A stretch of 9,917 nucleotides of DNA from Lachnospiraceae bacterium (GTDB lineage: Bacteria; Bacillota_A; Clostridia; Lachnospirales; Lachnospiraceae). Shown here piece by piece: positions 1 through 7,771 of the stretch. Position numbers and translations under genes: made by a program. A model generated the notes under the pieces. The model was given only the letters and a program-made list of their open reading frames with translations, was not told the origin of the DNA and did no database searches. Every line of letters begins with the position of its first letter. Within the stretch, counting starts at the first letter, position 1. The DNA is taken from NCBI GenBank assembly GCA_017553665.1, contig JAFZKM010000318.1, positions 1 to 9,917 on the forward strand. Direction: 5' to 3'.

Positions 1-143
1 AGTGCAGAAGGGTCGCGAGCCGCAACAACGGAAACAAAGAGGAACCTCACGCGAGCCATGTTTTCCATGTGAATCTGCGTTATACGGAGGGTGAAAAAGC
101 CAACCGCGACCAGACCGATTTCTTCAAACTGTCAGTTGTCTGA
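1..143 (+). CDS. 3' end of an unidentified protein gene (partial)
   Basis: Frame 3 (first full codon at 3) stays open from the window edge to a TGA at 141-143, giving about 46 residues. The other two forward frames close sooner, at the TGA of 70-72 in frame 1 and of 89-91 in frame 2. The codons (GCG, CGC, GAG, GTC, ATC-rich style) resemble those of the genes downstream. The visible tail is hydrophilic at first (RNNGNKEEPH) and then has alternating polar and hydrophobic residues (HVFHVNLRY, DFFKLSVV) that could form beta strands. No catalytic motif or membrane segment can be seen and I do not recognise the family. It does not look like the C-terminus of ArgR, which often precedes recN in Clostridia. 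The recN promoter overlaps its stop codon, so it may belong to a separate upstream unit. Confidence 0.5.
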   Translation, partial: CRRVASRNNGNKEEPHASHVFHVNLRYTEGEKANRDQTDFFKLSVV

Positions 144-164
144 AACGGCGTAATATGGTAAAAT
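136..164 (+). promoter_or_regulatory. Predicted SigA-type promoter of recN (extended -10)
   Basis: TTGTCT at 136-141 is followed by a 17-base spacer and TAAAAT at 159-164. A TG at 156-157 is placed exactly as in an extended -10 (TGnTAAAAT). The predicted transcript would begin near 171 and have a leader of about 21 bases, which contains the AGGAGG ribosome site at 182-187. The -35 box overlaps the stop codon of the upstream gene. I see no CGAAC-N4-GTTCG-type LexA box nearby, so SOS control of recN is not supported here. Confidence 0.6.
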
Positions 165-191
165 TCTTTCGGAGAGAGTACAGGAGGACAT

Positions 192-1892
192 ATGCTTTCA
201 AATGTACATGTAAAGAATTTTGCGCTGATCGATGAGGCGGATATCGGGCTGGCAGGGAATCTTAATATCCTGACCGGTGAGACCGGTGCCGGCAAGTCCA
301 TTCTCCTCGGTGCCGTTAATCTGGCGTTGGGCGCGAGAACCTCCCGGGATGTGATACGTTCGGGCTGCGAATTTGCCCTCGCGGAGCTGACGTTTACCGG
401 GATAGGACAGAGGGCGGCTGCCGCTGCGGAGGAGCTCGGGATCGATGTTTCGGATGATGAGATCGTCATTTCCCGCAAGCTCATGACGAACGGAAAAAGC
501 ATCGTCAGGATTAACGGAGAGACGATGAACGCCGCTGCCGCGAGGAGCATTACGGCCGAGCTGATCGACATTTACGGTCAGAACGAGCATCAGAGTCTTA
601 CGGATACCGCGAAGCATCTGGAGATCATTGACAGGATGCTGGGCAGCGAGGCTGTAAGGCTGAAGGACCTGATCGCGGAAGAGTACGGCGAGTACAGTAA
701 GATCAGGGATGAGCTGGACGGGCTCGAGAACGATCCGGCGCTGAGGGCCAGAGAGATCGACAGGCTCAGGGCCGAGATCGATGAGATCGAGCGGGCAGAG
801 CTTAAAGAAGGCGAGGAAGAGAACCTGAAGGCGGAGAGAAAGGTCCTGGCGAATGCCGGACTGATCACCGAGGCTCTCGGGAACGCCTGCGGATATTTAT
901 ATAATGACGACGGCGCGAGCGACATGCTTTCCGCCGCGATAAAGGCTCTCGGAAGAGTCGGAGAGCTGGATGAGAATCTCGGGAATTATCTCGATGAACT
1001 AAGCGACATAGATTCGCGCGTAAGCGATGTTTACCGCGAAATGGAGGATTATCTCGGCTCGATGCCCGAGAGCAGTGAGCGGCTGAACGAGGTCGATGAA
1101 AGACTTGACCTGATCAGCAGACTGAAGCTCAAGTTCGGGAATTCGGTCGAAGAGATATACGCGTTCTGTGACGCGAACAAAGAGCGTCTTGAGAAGCTTT
1201 CGGAGTTTGAGTCGTATGTTGAGCGGCTTGAGAAGGATCTTGAGGCCGCGGGAGCAAAGTGCAGGCAGCACAGCCTTGAGCTTTCGAAGCTCAGAAAGCA
1301 GACTGCCGCGGTGCTGAAGGGCCAGATATGCGACGCACTGGCGGAGCTTAACTTCAATAAAGTGAGCTTTGAGATCAGCTTTACCGAAAGGGAGGAGCTG
1401 CACGCCGACGGCATGGACAGAGCGGAGTTCCTGATCTCGCTGAATCCGGGCGAGGAGCTCAAGAGCCTTAATAAGATCGCTTCGGGCGGTGAAATGAGCC
1501 GCATCATGCTGGCGATCAAATCCGTATTCGCCAGGCGCGAAACGATCGGTACGCTGATATTCGACGAGATCGACACCGGTATCAGCGGCATAACCGCGCA
1601 GAAGGTGGCTGATAAGCTCTGCGCGATCGCCGAGGAGCACCAGGTCATCTGCATCACGCATCTTCCGCAGATCGCCGCGATGGCCGATTCGCATTTCTGC
1701 GTTACGAAGCGGGCGCTCGATGATACGACCAAAGTCAGTGTTGACATACTCGATGAGTCGGGTATACTTAATGAGCTCGGACGGATCCTCGGCGGGGAGA
1801 ACCCTTCGGGAAGCGTCCTTGAGGCCGCGGCCGATATCAGGAATGACGCAGCTGCGCGCAAAAAAGAGATCAGAAGCGGCAAAAACCATTAA
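192..1892 (+). CDS. recN: DNA repair protein RecN
   Basis: RecN is an SMC-like ATPase of the cytosol and nucleoid that binds DNA ends and helps recombinational repair of double-strand breaks. The 566-residue product has the normal family length. The ATP-binding head is split between the ends. Walker A GETGAGKS is at residues 29-36, followed by the RecN-typical YGQNEHQSL in the Q-loop region. The ABC signature SGGEMSR starts at 431, Walker B LIFDE is at 455-459, and the THLPQ switch with its histidine is at 489-493. The middle, about 150-390, is charged and Leu/Glu/Lys-rich, as expected for a short coiled coil. The ATG has AGGAGG only four bases upstream (182-187), and the protein begins at the conserved MLxxVxVKNFALI. 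It is probably the first gene of its transcript. Family assignment is very secure. Confidence 0.97.
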   Translation: MLSNVHVKNFALIDEADIGLAGNLNILTGETGAGKSILLGAVNLALGARTSRDVIRSGCEFALAELTFTGIGQRAAAAAEELGIDVSDDEIVISRKLMTNGKSIVRINGETMNAAAARSITAELIDIYGQNEHQSLTDTAKHLEIIDRMLGSEAVRLKDLIAEEYGEYSKIRDELDGLENDPALRAREIDRLRAEIDEIERAELKEGEEENLKAERKVLANAGLITEALGNACGYLYNDDGASDMLSAAIKALGRVGELDENLGNYLDELSDIDSRVSDVYREMEDYLGSMPESSERLNEVDERLDLISRLKLKFGNSVEEIYAFCDANKERLEKLSEFESYVERLEKDLEAAGAKCRQHSLELSKLRKQTAAVLKGQICDALAELNFNKVSFEISFTEREELHADGMDRAEFLISLNPGEELKSLNKIASGGEMSRIMLAIKSVFARRETIGTLIFDEIDTGISGITAQKVADKLCAIAEEHQVICITHLPQIAAMADSHFCVTKRALDDTTKVSVDILDESGILNELGRILGGENPSGSVLEAAADIRNDAAARKKEIRSGKNH

Positions 1893-1893
1893 A

Positions 1894-1899
1894 TATAAT
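1894..1899 (+). promoter_or_regulatory. Isolated perfect -10 box (TATAAT) before glgA
   Basis: TATAAT at 1894-1899 lies two bases after the recN stop and would start a transcript near 1906, about 14 bases before the glgA ATG. No convincing -35 is found at 16-18 bases upstream (CAGAAG at the 17-base spacing), and there is no TGn extension. It may be a weak internal promoter that separates glgA expression from recN, or simply AT-rich spacer. Confidence 0.25.
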
Positions 1900-1905
1900 A
1901 ATTAC

Positions 1906-1915
1906 AGCTGGTGAT
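1906..1915 (+). promoter_or_regulatory. glgA ribosome binding site, deciding the start
   Basis: AGCTGGTGAT at 1906-1915 matches 8 of 10 positions of AGGAGGTGAT, the complement of the 16S rRNA 3' end. The contiguous pairing part is GGTGAT, i.e. the 3' half of the SD. Aligned this way, the AGGAGG core position ends eight bases before the ATG at 1920. This supports that ATG and argues against the GTG at 1911, which would have no SD of its own. Confidence 0.6.
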
Positions 1916-1919
1916 AAGA

Positions 1920-3356
1920 ATGAAGAATATTTTGTTTATTGCATCTGAGTGCGTACCTTTCATTAAGACGGGCGGATTGGCGGACGTTATCGGTTCACTT
2001 CCGAAGTACCTGAATAAGGATGAATTCGATGTAAGAGTCATCATCCCGAAGTATGCCTGTATCAAGGACGAATATAAGTCCCAGATGAAGTATGTAAACC
2101 ATTTCTACATGGAGCTCGCATGGCGTCAGCAGTATGTCGGCATCCTTGAGATGGAATATCAGGGCGTGAAGTTCTACTTCATTGACAATGAATTCTATTT
2201 CCAGGGCTATGCTCCCTACGGCCAGATCTTCGAGGATGTCGAGAAATTCGCGTTCTTCTGCCGTGCAGCGCTTTCGGCGCTCCCGATCATTCCGTTCAGA
2301 CCCGATATCATCCACTGCAACGACTGGCAGACGGGACTGGTTCCGGTTTATCTGCATGATACGTTCCAGGCGAATGAGTTCTACTGGGGCATCAAGACGA
2401 TCATGACGATCCATAATCTCAAATTCCAGGGCATTTGGAACAAGAAACAGATCATGGATATCACGGGTCTTTCCGAGTACTATTTCACCTCGGATAAGAT
2501 CGAGGCGTACGGCGACGCGAACTATCTGAAGGCCGGTATCGTATATGCCGATTATGTTACGACCGTAAGCAAGACCTACGCGGAGGAGATAAAGAATTCA
2601 TTCTACGGCGAGGGCCTTGACGGACTGATGAACGCGAGGGCGAACAACCTCTGCGGAATCGTGAACGGCCTCGATTACGATGAATACAATCCCGAGACCG
2701 ATCCGTATATCTTCAAGCAGTATTCGGCCATGAACTTCCGTAAGGAAAAGATAAAGAACAAGCGCGAATTCCAGCGCGAGCTCGGTCTGGCCGTCGATGA
2801 CAGGAAATTCATGATCGGTATTTGCTCAAGACTTACCGATCAGAAGGGACTCGATCTTGTTGACTGCGTTATCGAGCAGATATGCGCGGAGGACACACAG
2901 CTTGTCGTTGTGGGCACCGGCGAAGCGAAATACGAGAACCTGTTCAGGCATTTCGCATGGAAGTATCCCGACAGAGTCTCGGCAAATATCTTCTATTCGA
3001 ACGACCGCGCGCATAAGCTTTACGCCAGCTGCGACGCTTATCTGATGCCTTCGCTGTTTGAGCCCTGCGGACTCAGCCAGCTGATGAGCCTGCGCTACGG
3101 AACGCTTCCGATAGTCCGTGAGACGGGCGGTCTTAAAGATACGGTTTATCCGTACGATGAATACGGCAATACCGGAACAGGCTTCAGCTTCTCGAATTAC
3201 AACGCGCACGAGATGCTTGCGACGATCAATTACGCGAAGCACATTTTCTTCGACCGCAGGCGCGAATGGAACAAGCTGATCGACAGAGCGATGGCGCAGG
3301 ATTTCTCATGGAACAATTCGGCGCGCCAGTATGAGGACCTCTACAGATGTCTGTAA
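1920..3356 (+). CDS. glgA: Glycogen synthase (ADP-glucose type, GT5)
   Basis: GlgA transfers glucose from ADP-glucose to the non-reducing end of an alpha-1,4-glucan in the cytosol, extending glycogen. The 478-residue product matches the usual length of about 477. The N-terminal GT-B domain carries KTGGLADV at residues 16-23 (sugar-nucleotide and acceptor loop) and HCNDWQTGL at 132-140. The C-terminal domain carries SRLTDQKG at 303-310, whose Arg and Lys bind phosphates, and FEPCGLSQL with the conserved Glu at 381. RETGGLKDTV follows. The ATG at 1920 is chosen over an in-frame GTG at 1911, because the GTG lies inside the SD and the family starts MKxLFxASE. No glgB, glgC, glgD or glgP is visible, so the ADP-glucose supply must be encoded elsewhere. 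The gene is followed by an 83-base structured gap. Confidence 0.96.
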   Translation: MKNILFIASECVPFIKTGGLADVIGSLPKYLNKDEFDVRVIIPKYACIKDEYKSQMKYVNHFYMELAWRQQYVGILEMEYQGVKFYFIDNEFYFQGYAPYGQIFEDVEKFAFFCRAALSALPIIPFRPDIIHCNDWQTGLVPVYLHDTFQANEFYWGIKTIMTIHNLKFQGIWNKKQIMDITGLSEYYFTSDKIEAYGDANYLKAGIVYADYVTTVSKTYAEEIKNSFYGEGLDGLMNARANNLCGIVNGLDYDEYNPETDPYIFKQYSAMNFRKEKIKNKREFQRELGLAVDDRKFMIGICSRLTDQKGLDLVDCVIEQICAEDTQLVVVGTGEAKYENLFRHFAWKYPDRVSANIFYSNDRAHKLYASCDAYLMPSLFEPCGLSQLMSLRYGTLPIVRETGGLKDTVYPYDEYGNTGTGFSFSNYNAHEMLATINYAKHIFFDRRREWNKLIDRAMAQDFSWNNSARQYEDLYRCL

Positions 3357-3377
3357 TACTCAAATATCTGATTTTTT
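3344..3377 (+). terminator. Weak terminator-like hairpin at the glgA stop
   Basis: CAGATGT at 3344-3350 can pair with ATATCTG at 3364-3370 (seven pairs, one of them G-U). The 13-base loop holds the glgA TAA. One A then separates the stem from six T residues at 3372-3377. The geometry is that of an intrinsic terminator, but the stem is short and AT-rich, so at best partial termination is expected. Since no clear promoter precedes murE, some read-through would be needed. Confidence 0.3.
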
Positions 3378-3378
3378 C

Positions 3379-3412
3379 GCGGCCCCGTCACTCCGGTGAT
3401 AGATGGGACCGC
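3379..3412 (+). other. Intergenic hairpin with UCCG tetraloop, upstream of murE
   Basis: GCGGCCCC at 3379-3386 faces GGGACCGC at 3405-3412 (seven pairs and one C/A mismatch). Inside, TCAC at 3388-3391 pairs with GTGA at 3396-3399 around the loop TCCG, giving a C(UCCG)G closure of the stable UNCG class. Unpaired TAGAT at 3400-3404 makes an asymmetric internal loop. The following bases (TTTACTTG) are a poor U-tract, so this is not a standard terminator. It may be an RNA stability or processing element in the 83-base glgA-murE gap. No riboswitch or T-box signature was recognised. Confidence 0.4.
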
Positions 3413-3439
3413 TTTACTTGAAACAGGGGAGATGGGGAT

Positions 3440-5008
3440 ATGAAATGTGAGCAGCTGCTCGCTGAGCTTAAATATGAATTTGTTGATAAGACCGAAGGGG
3501 TAATGGACCGCGAGATCACGGCCGTCGTGAACGATACGAGAAAGGTCTCTGACGGATGCCTTTTTGTATGCATAAAGGGCGCGAATTTCGATTCGCATGA
3601 CGCTGTTGCCGATATCGCGAAGAACGGCGCGGCCGTGATCGTTGTTGAGCGGGAAGTTTCGCATGTTGACGGTGCCTCTGTTATAAAGGTCGCGGACACA
3701 AGGATCGCGATGTCTTTGCTCGCAGCGGCATGGTTTGACTATCCCGCGCGCAAGCTTATCGCGATCGCGCTTACGGGCACGAAGGGCAAGTCCACCAGCG
3801 CTTACATGATCCGCAACATTCTGCAGAAATGCGGACATAAGACCGGCATTATCGGCACTATCGGCGTTGGTATAGGAGATAAGGTATATCAGACGCACAA
3901 TACGACTCCGGATCCTTATACCGTACAGTCTTATCTTGCGCAGATGGTCGATGAGGGATGCGACAGCCTTGTTATGGAGGTCAGCTCCCAGGCCATGAAA
4001 CAGAACCGCGTGGCAGGCATTATCTACGATTACGCGCTTTATACGAATCTGGAGCCCGATCATATCGGACCCAATGAGCACGCGGATTTCGGTGAGTACA
4101 TGTACTGCAAGAGCCTTCTTTTCAGGCAGTGCAGATACGCCGCGGGCAACGGCGACGATCCGCATTTTGACGATGTCGTGCTATGCAAGGCGCCGGCACC
4201 CGAAGGATTTCCGGCCGCAGACGCTCCAATATATGAAAAGGCCGTAAGATTCGGATACGGCAGCGATCTTGAATACAGGGCCGAGGATATAGAGCTTATC
4301 GGAAAAGGCGGAGATATCGGCATCTCCTATACGGCTGTCATGAACGGACGCCCTCTTAAGGTTACTCTTTCAATGCCCGGCAGGTTTAATGTCAGCAATT
4401 CGATCGGCGCTCTCTCGGTATGCGCCGATATTCTCGAAAAGGACGCGGCGGGCGATGAGAAGAGGTTTGACGAACTGCTCGGGAAAGCGGCCGAAGCCCT
4501 TTATGAGACAAAGGTCAAAGGACGTCTTGAGACGCTCGCGATCAGCAAACGCTTCGCTATCATGATCGATTACGCGCATAATTCGATGGCGCTCAAGAGC
4601 CTTCTCACCACGCTTCGCGAGCATAAGCCCGGAAGGCTTGTATGCCTTTTCGGATGCGGAGGAAACCGTGACAGGGAAAGACGTTTTGAGATGGGAGAGG
4701 TTTCGTCGCAGCTTGCCGATCTCACGGTAGTTACCTCGGATAATCCGAGATTTGAGAAACCGATCGATATCATTAACGACATTCTGGTCGGCGTGAAGAA
4801 GGCCGACGGTGAATACATAGTGATCCCGGACCGCAAAGAGGCCATTTACACGGTGATCAGGGACGCTCACGACGGTGACATGATAATCCTCGCAGGAAAA
4901 GGACAGGAGGACTATCAGGAGATCGAGGGCGTCAGATACCATATGGACGAGAGAGAGCTGGTGGCCGAGGCAGTCGGGAGGATCATGGCCGAGAGAGGCT
5001 ATGTCTGA
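3440..5008 (+). CDS. murE: UDP-MurNAc-tripeptide synthetase (MurE, probably meso-DAP type)
   Basis: MurE is a cytosolic Mur ligase that adds the third amino acid to UDP-MurNAc-L-Ala-D-Glu, using ATP, during peptidoglycan precursor synthesis. The ATP loop TGTKGKST is at residues 112-119. K224 in YCKSLLF aligns with the carbamylated lysine of the family, and NGDD is at 237-240. The amino-acid pocket has DNPR at 434-437 and GKGQE at 486-490, the meso-diaminopimelate signature; lysine enzymes lack this Arg. At 522 residues it is somewhat longer than the usual 480-500. The extra length lies mainly after NGDD, at about 241-265. The usual DHLDYHG stretch is replaced by DHIGPNEH at 207-214. The ATG has AGGGGAG at 3425-3431, eight bases upstream. 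murE is away from the mraY/murF division-wall cluster. Family certain; substrate inferred from motifs. Confidence 0.93.
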   Translation: MKCEQLLAELKYEFVDKTEGVMDREITAVVNDTRKVSDGCLFVCIKGANFDSHDAVADIAKNGAAVIVVEREVSHVDGASVIKVADTRIAMSLLAAAWFDYPARKLIAIALTGTKGKSTSAYMIRNILQKCGHKTGIIGTIGVGIGDKVYQTHNTTPDPYTVQSYLAQMVDEGCDSLVMEVSSQAMKQNRVAGIIYDYALYTNLEPDHIGPNEHADFGEYMYCKSLLFRQCRYAAGNGDDPHFDDVVLCKAPAPEGFPAADAPIYEKAVRFGYGSDLEYRAEDIELIGKGGDIGISYTAVMNGRPLKVTLSMPGRFNVSNSIGALSVCADILEKDAAGDEKRFDELLGKAAEALYETKVKGRLETLAISKRFAIMIDYAHNSMALKSLLTTLREHKPGRLVCLFGCGGNRDRERRFEMGEVSSQLADLTVVTSDNPRFEKPIDIINDILVGVKKADGEYIVIPDRKEAIYTVIRDAHDGDMIILAGKGQEDYQEIEGVRYHMDERELVAEAVGRIMAERGYV

Positions 5009-5013
5009 TCAGT

Positions 5014-5029
5014 AAGGAGGGGCAGTTTG
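5014..5029 (+). promoter_or_regulatory. priA ribosome binding site with TTG start codon
   Basis: AAGGAGG at 5014-5020 is a full-strength SD, placed six bases before TTG at 5027-5029. The protein from this codon begins MYADVIVNISVENVDKPYQY, the standard PriA N-terminus, and no in-frame ATG lies close by. The TTG is therefore the real start. A strong SD paired with a weak start codon probably sets a modest synthesis rate for a helicase needed in few copies. Confidence 0.85.
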
Positions 5030-7252
5030 TACGCAGATGTTATAGTCAACATTTCGGTGGAAAATGTCGACAAGCCCTATCAATACCTGATTCCCGCTCA
5101 TCTTGAGGAGAAGATAAAACCCGGCTGTCCGGTGGTCATTCCCTTCGGAAGCCGCACGATAAACGGATATGTGATCGATCTTTCGGAAAAGCCGCAGATA
5201 GATCCTTCAAGGATAAAGCCGATCACGGGCGTGGCAGCGAAGATCAATCCCGTGGACGGACGAATGATAAGCCTTGCGTGGTGGATAAAGGACCGTTTCG
5301 GCGGGACCATGAACCAGGCGCTGAAGACGGTCATCCCGTCCTCAAAGAAGATAAAGCAGCTGGAGATGCGGACGATCGAGGCCGTCGCGTCAAAAGAGGA
5401 ACTGATGTCGCTGCTGGCTGAGGCCGTTAAGAAGCATCATACCGCTAAGGAACGATTCTTAAGGGAACTTATAGAGGCCGGGAAGCTTGACTATTCGCTG
5501 ACCACTTCGAAGTTAAACATATCATCATCGGTCATTTCCAAATTTGAGACCGATCATGTGATCAGGATCAGGTCGGAGGTTGTTTACCGCAATCCGTTCT
5601 CTGACATTGACCGCAGCGGTTTTGTGAAGAATGAGCTGAATCCGGCACAGCAGGCGATAGCCGATGAAGTGAAGGCAGACATTGACGCAGGGAAAAGGCG
5701 CGATTATCTGATCCACGGAGTCACCGGAAGCGGTAAAACAGAGATATATCTTGATATTATCGAGCATGTGATCGCGAACGGACGGCAGGTCATCATGCTG
5801 ATCCCCGAGATCGCGCTCACATACCAGACCGTTAAGCGCTTTTACATGCGCTTCGGCAACAGGATCTCGGTCATGAACTCGAAGCTTTCGCCCGGAGAGA
5901 GATACGACCAGTATCTGCGCGCGAAAAGGGGCGAGACCGATATTGTGATAGGCCCCAGATCCGCGCTGTTCACACCTTTTGAGAGACTCGGGCTCATAAT
6001 CATTGACGAGGAGCATGAGGGCAGCTATAAGGCCGAGAACGTGCCCGCGTATCACGCGAGAGAAGTCGCGTTCAGGCGCGGAGAGGAAGAGAACGCGCCG
6101 GTCATCTTAGGGTCGGCCACGCCGTCGCTTGAGGCCTATACGATGGCCAGGGCCGGACGGATCAGGCTGTTTAAGCTTGATTCACGCGCCGGAGGAGCAT
6201 TAATGCCGACGGTGCATGTCGCGGACATGAGAGAGGAATTAAAGGCCGGCAACCGCACTGTTTTTTCGACGGTTTTAAGAGAACTCATCGAGGACAGGCT
6301 GAAAAAGGGAGAGCAGACGATGCTTTTCCTGAACCGCAGAGGCTATTCGGGATCGGTTTCATGCAGGAGCTGCGGACATGTGATAAAATGTCCTCATTGC
6401 GATATCGCGATGACACTGCATAATACGGGAAATCTCGTATGCCATTACTGCGGGCATTCGGTTCAAAAGCCGGAAAAGTGTCCTTCGTGCGGATCGCCTT
6501 ACATCAGTTCGTTCGGACTCGGAACGCAGAAGGTGGAGGAGAAGCTTAAACAGCTGTATCCCGCGGCCAGGATACTCAGAATGGACGCAGATACCACGGC
6601 TTCGAAGGACAGCTATGAGAAGATATTATCGTCATTCGCGAACGAAGAGGCCGATATCCTGATCGGTACGCAGATGATCGTAAAGGGGCATGACTTCCAT
6701 AAGTGCACTCTTGTCGGGATACTGATGGCTGACATGTCACTCAACGCGCCCGATTTCAGGGCAGGCGAGAGGACCTTCCAGCTGCTGACACAGGCATCGG
6801 GCCGCGCGGGCAGAGGCGAGCTCGCGGGCGATGTTGTGATACAGACCTACGATCCGGAGAACTACTGTATCGAGCATGCCGCGAAGGCCGATTATGAGGG
6901 CTTTTACGACGAGGAATACGGATTCAGGCAGGTTATGAATTATCCTCCCGCCAGATGCATGCTCTCGGTTCTGATATTGTCCACGACGGAAGAAGAGGCG
7001 GGAAAAGTCTCGGAACAGGTCAGGAAAAAGATAGACGCTTACGCAGGCGAAAAAAATGTAAAGGAAAAAGCTTTACAGATAAAGACGATAGGTCCGGCAG
7101 ACGCGCCTTTGGCCAAGGCACGTGACATTTACCGGAAGATCATTTATATTAAGGCAGGCGACTATTCATTGCTTGTGAAAATAAAGGACATGCTCGCGGA
7201 ATTCGGCGAAGGGCTGCCCGAAACTGCGGCGCTGCAGTTTAATTTCAATTAA
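5027..7252 (+). CDS. priA: Primosomal helicase PriA (replication restart)
   Basis: PriA recognises abandoned replication forks and D-loops, unwinds DNA 3'-to-5' and starts replisome reloading. The 741-residue product has the full family layout. The N-terminal DNA-binding domain covers about 1-200. The helicase motifs are GVTGSGKT (Walker A, 231-238), DEEH (327-330), LGSATPS (361-367), GTQMIVKGHDF (547-557) and QASGRAGRG (589-597). Between the helicase lobes, eight cysteines in four CxxC pairs (446/449, 455/458, 472/475, 485/488) form the two zinc sites that are the hallmark of PriA. Translation starts at TTG. The gene begins 18 bases after murE and ends 14 bases before def, so it is likely co-transcribed. 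No key residue is missing. Confidence 0.97.
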   Translation: MYADVIVNISVENVDKPYQYLIPAHLEEKIKPGCPVVIPFGSRTINGYVIDLSEKPQIDPSRIKPITGVAAKINPVDGRMISLAWWIKDRFGGTMNQALKTVIPSSKKIKQLEMRTIEAVASKEELMSLLAEAVKKHHTAKERFLRELIEAGKLDYSLTTSKLNISSSVISKFETDHVIRIRSEVVYRNPFSDIDRSGFVKNELNPAQQAIADEVKADIDAGKRRDYLIHGVTGSGKTEIYLDIIEHVIANGRQVIMLIPEIALTYQTVKRFYMRFGNRISVMNSKLSPGERYDQYLRAKRGETDIVIGPRSALFTPFERLGLIIIDEEHEGSYKAENVPAYHAREVAFRRGEEENAPVILGSATPSLEAYTMARAGRIRLFKLDSRAGGALMPTVHVADMREELKAGNRTVFSTVLRELIEDRLKKGEQTMLFLNRRGYSGSVSCRSCGHVIKCPHCDIAMTLHNTGNLVCHYCGHSVQKPEKCPSCGSPYISSFGLGTQKVEEKLKQLYPAARILRMDADTTASKDSYEKILSSFANEEADILIGTQMIVKGHDFHKCTLVGILMADMSLNAPDFRAGERTFQLLTQASGRAGRGELAGDVVIQTYDPENYCIEHAAKADYEGFYDEEYGFRQVMNYPPARCMLSVLILSTTEEEAGKVSEQVRKKIDAYAGEKNVKEKALQIKTIGPADAPLAKARDIYRKIIYIKAGDYSLLVKIKDMLAEFGEGLPETAALQFNFN

Positions 7253-7266
7253 CGGAGGCTATTATC

Positions 7267-7749
7267 ATGGCATTAAGGAACATCAGAAAAGAAGGAGATC
7301 CGATCCTTAACAAGAAGTGCAAAGAGGTTACGGAGATGACCGACCGAAACAGGGAGCTCATCGAGGATATGATAGATACTATGTATGAGGCGAACGGCGT
7401 GGGACTTGCGGCTCCGCAGGTCGGCGTTCTAAAACGCATCGTGGTGATCGATGTATCCGAAGAGGGCGATTCTCCGATCATTCTGATCAATCCCGTGATT
7501 ACCGAAGCAGACGGCGAACAGACGGGAGCCGAGGGCTGCCTTTCGGTGCCCGGAAAGTCCGGTGTGGTAACCCGCGCGAACCATGTTAAGGTTAAAGCGC
7601 TCGATGAGAATATGGAGCCTTTTGAACTTGAAGGCACCGAGCTTCTGGCGCGCGCGATACAGCATGAGCTTGATCATCTTGAGGGCGTTCTGTATACGAG
7701 CAAGGTTGAGGGTGAGCTGATGACAGCTTCGCAAGAGGAAGCTGAGTAA
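7267..7749 (+). CDS. def: Peptide deformylase
   Basis: Def is a metal hydrolase that removes the formyl group from the N-terminal Met of new proteins as they leave the ribosome. All three family motifs are intact: GVGLAAPQ at residues 44-51, EGCLS at 89-93, and QHELDH at 132-137. The metal ligands are Cys91, His133 and His137, and Glu134 is the catalytic base. The short 160-residue length and absence of long insertions fit the compact classes. GGAGG at 7254-7258 lies eight bases before the ATG. The gene sits directly before fmt, its functional partner, with a 22-base gap. The C-terminal tail after the helix is short and acidic (ASQEEAE). Confidence 0.97.
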   Translation: MALRNIRKEGDPILNKKCKEVTEMTDRNRELIEDMIDTMYEANGVGLAAPQVGVLKRIVVIDVSEEGDSPIILINPVITEADGEQTGAEGCLSVPGKSGVVTRANHVKVKALDENMEPFELEGTELLARAIQHELDHLEGVLYTSKVEGELMTASQEEAE

Positions 7750-7771
7750 CAGCCGGGGAAAGGAGCATTCT

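Noticed and set aside
136..191. Possible SOS (LexA) control of recN
   Set aside because: No CGAAC-N4-GTTCG or related operator could be found around the promoter.
999..1889. Long open frames on the minus strand opposite recN (999-1889 and 1049-1882), and similar ones opposite murE, priA, fmt and rsmB
   Set aside because: They lie inside genes with certain identity, have low-complexity Ser/Leu/Arg-rich or unnatural compositions, and lack family motifs. They arise because TTA, CTA and TCA codons are rare in the real genes.
1720..1914. Plus-strand 64-codon frame overlapping the end of recN
   Set aside because: It is out of frame with recN, has no recognisable SD or motif, and overlaps a well-supported gene almost completely.
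1911..1919. GTG at 1911 as the start of glgA
   Set aside because: It falls within the GGTGAT ribosome site, has no SD of its own, and adds three residues before the conserved MKxLFxASE start.
3449..3460. 12-bp perfect palindrome GAGCAGCTGCTC at codons 4-7 of murE
   Set aside because: Palindromes of this length are expected a couple of times per 10 kb by chance. It lies in coding sequence with no partner site.
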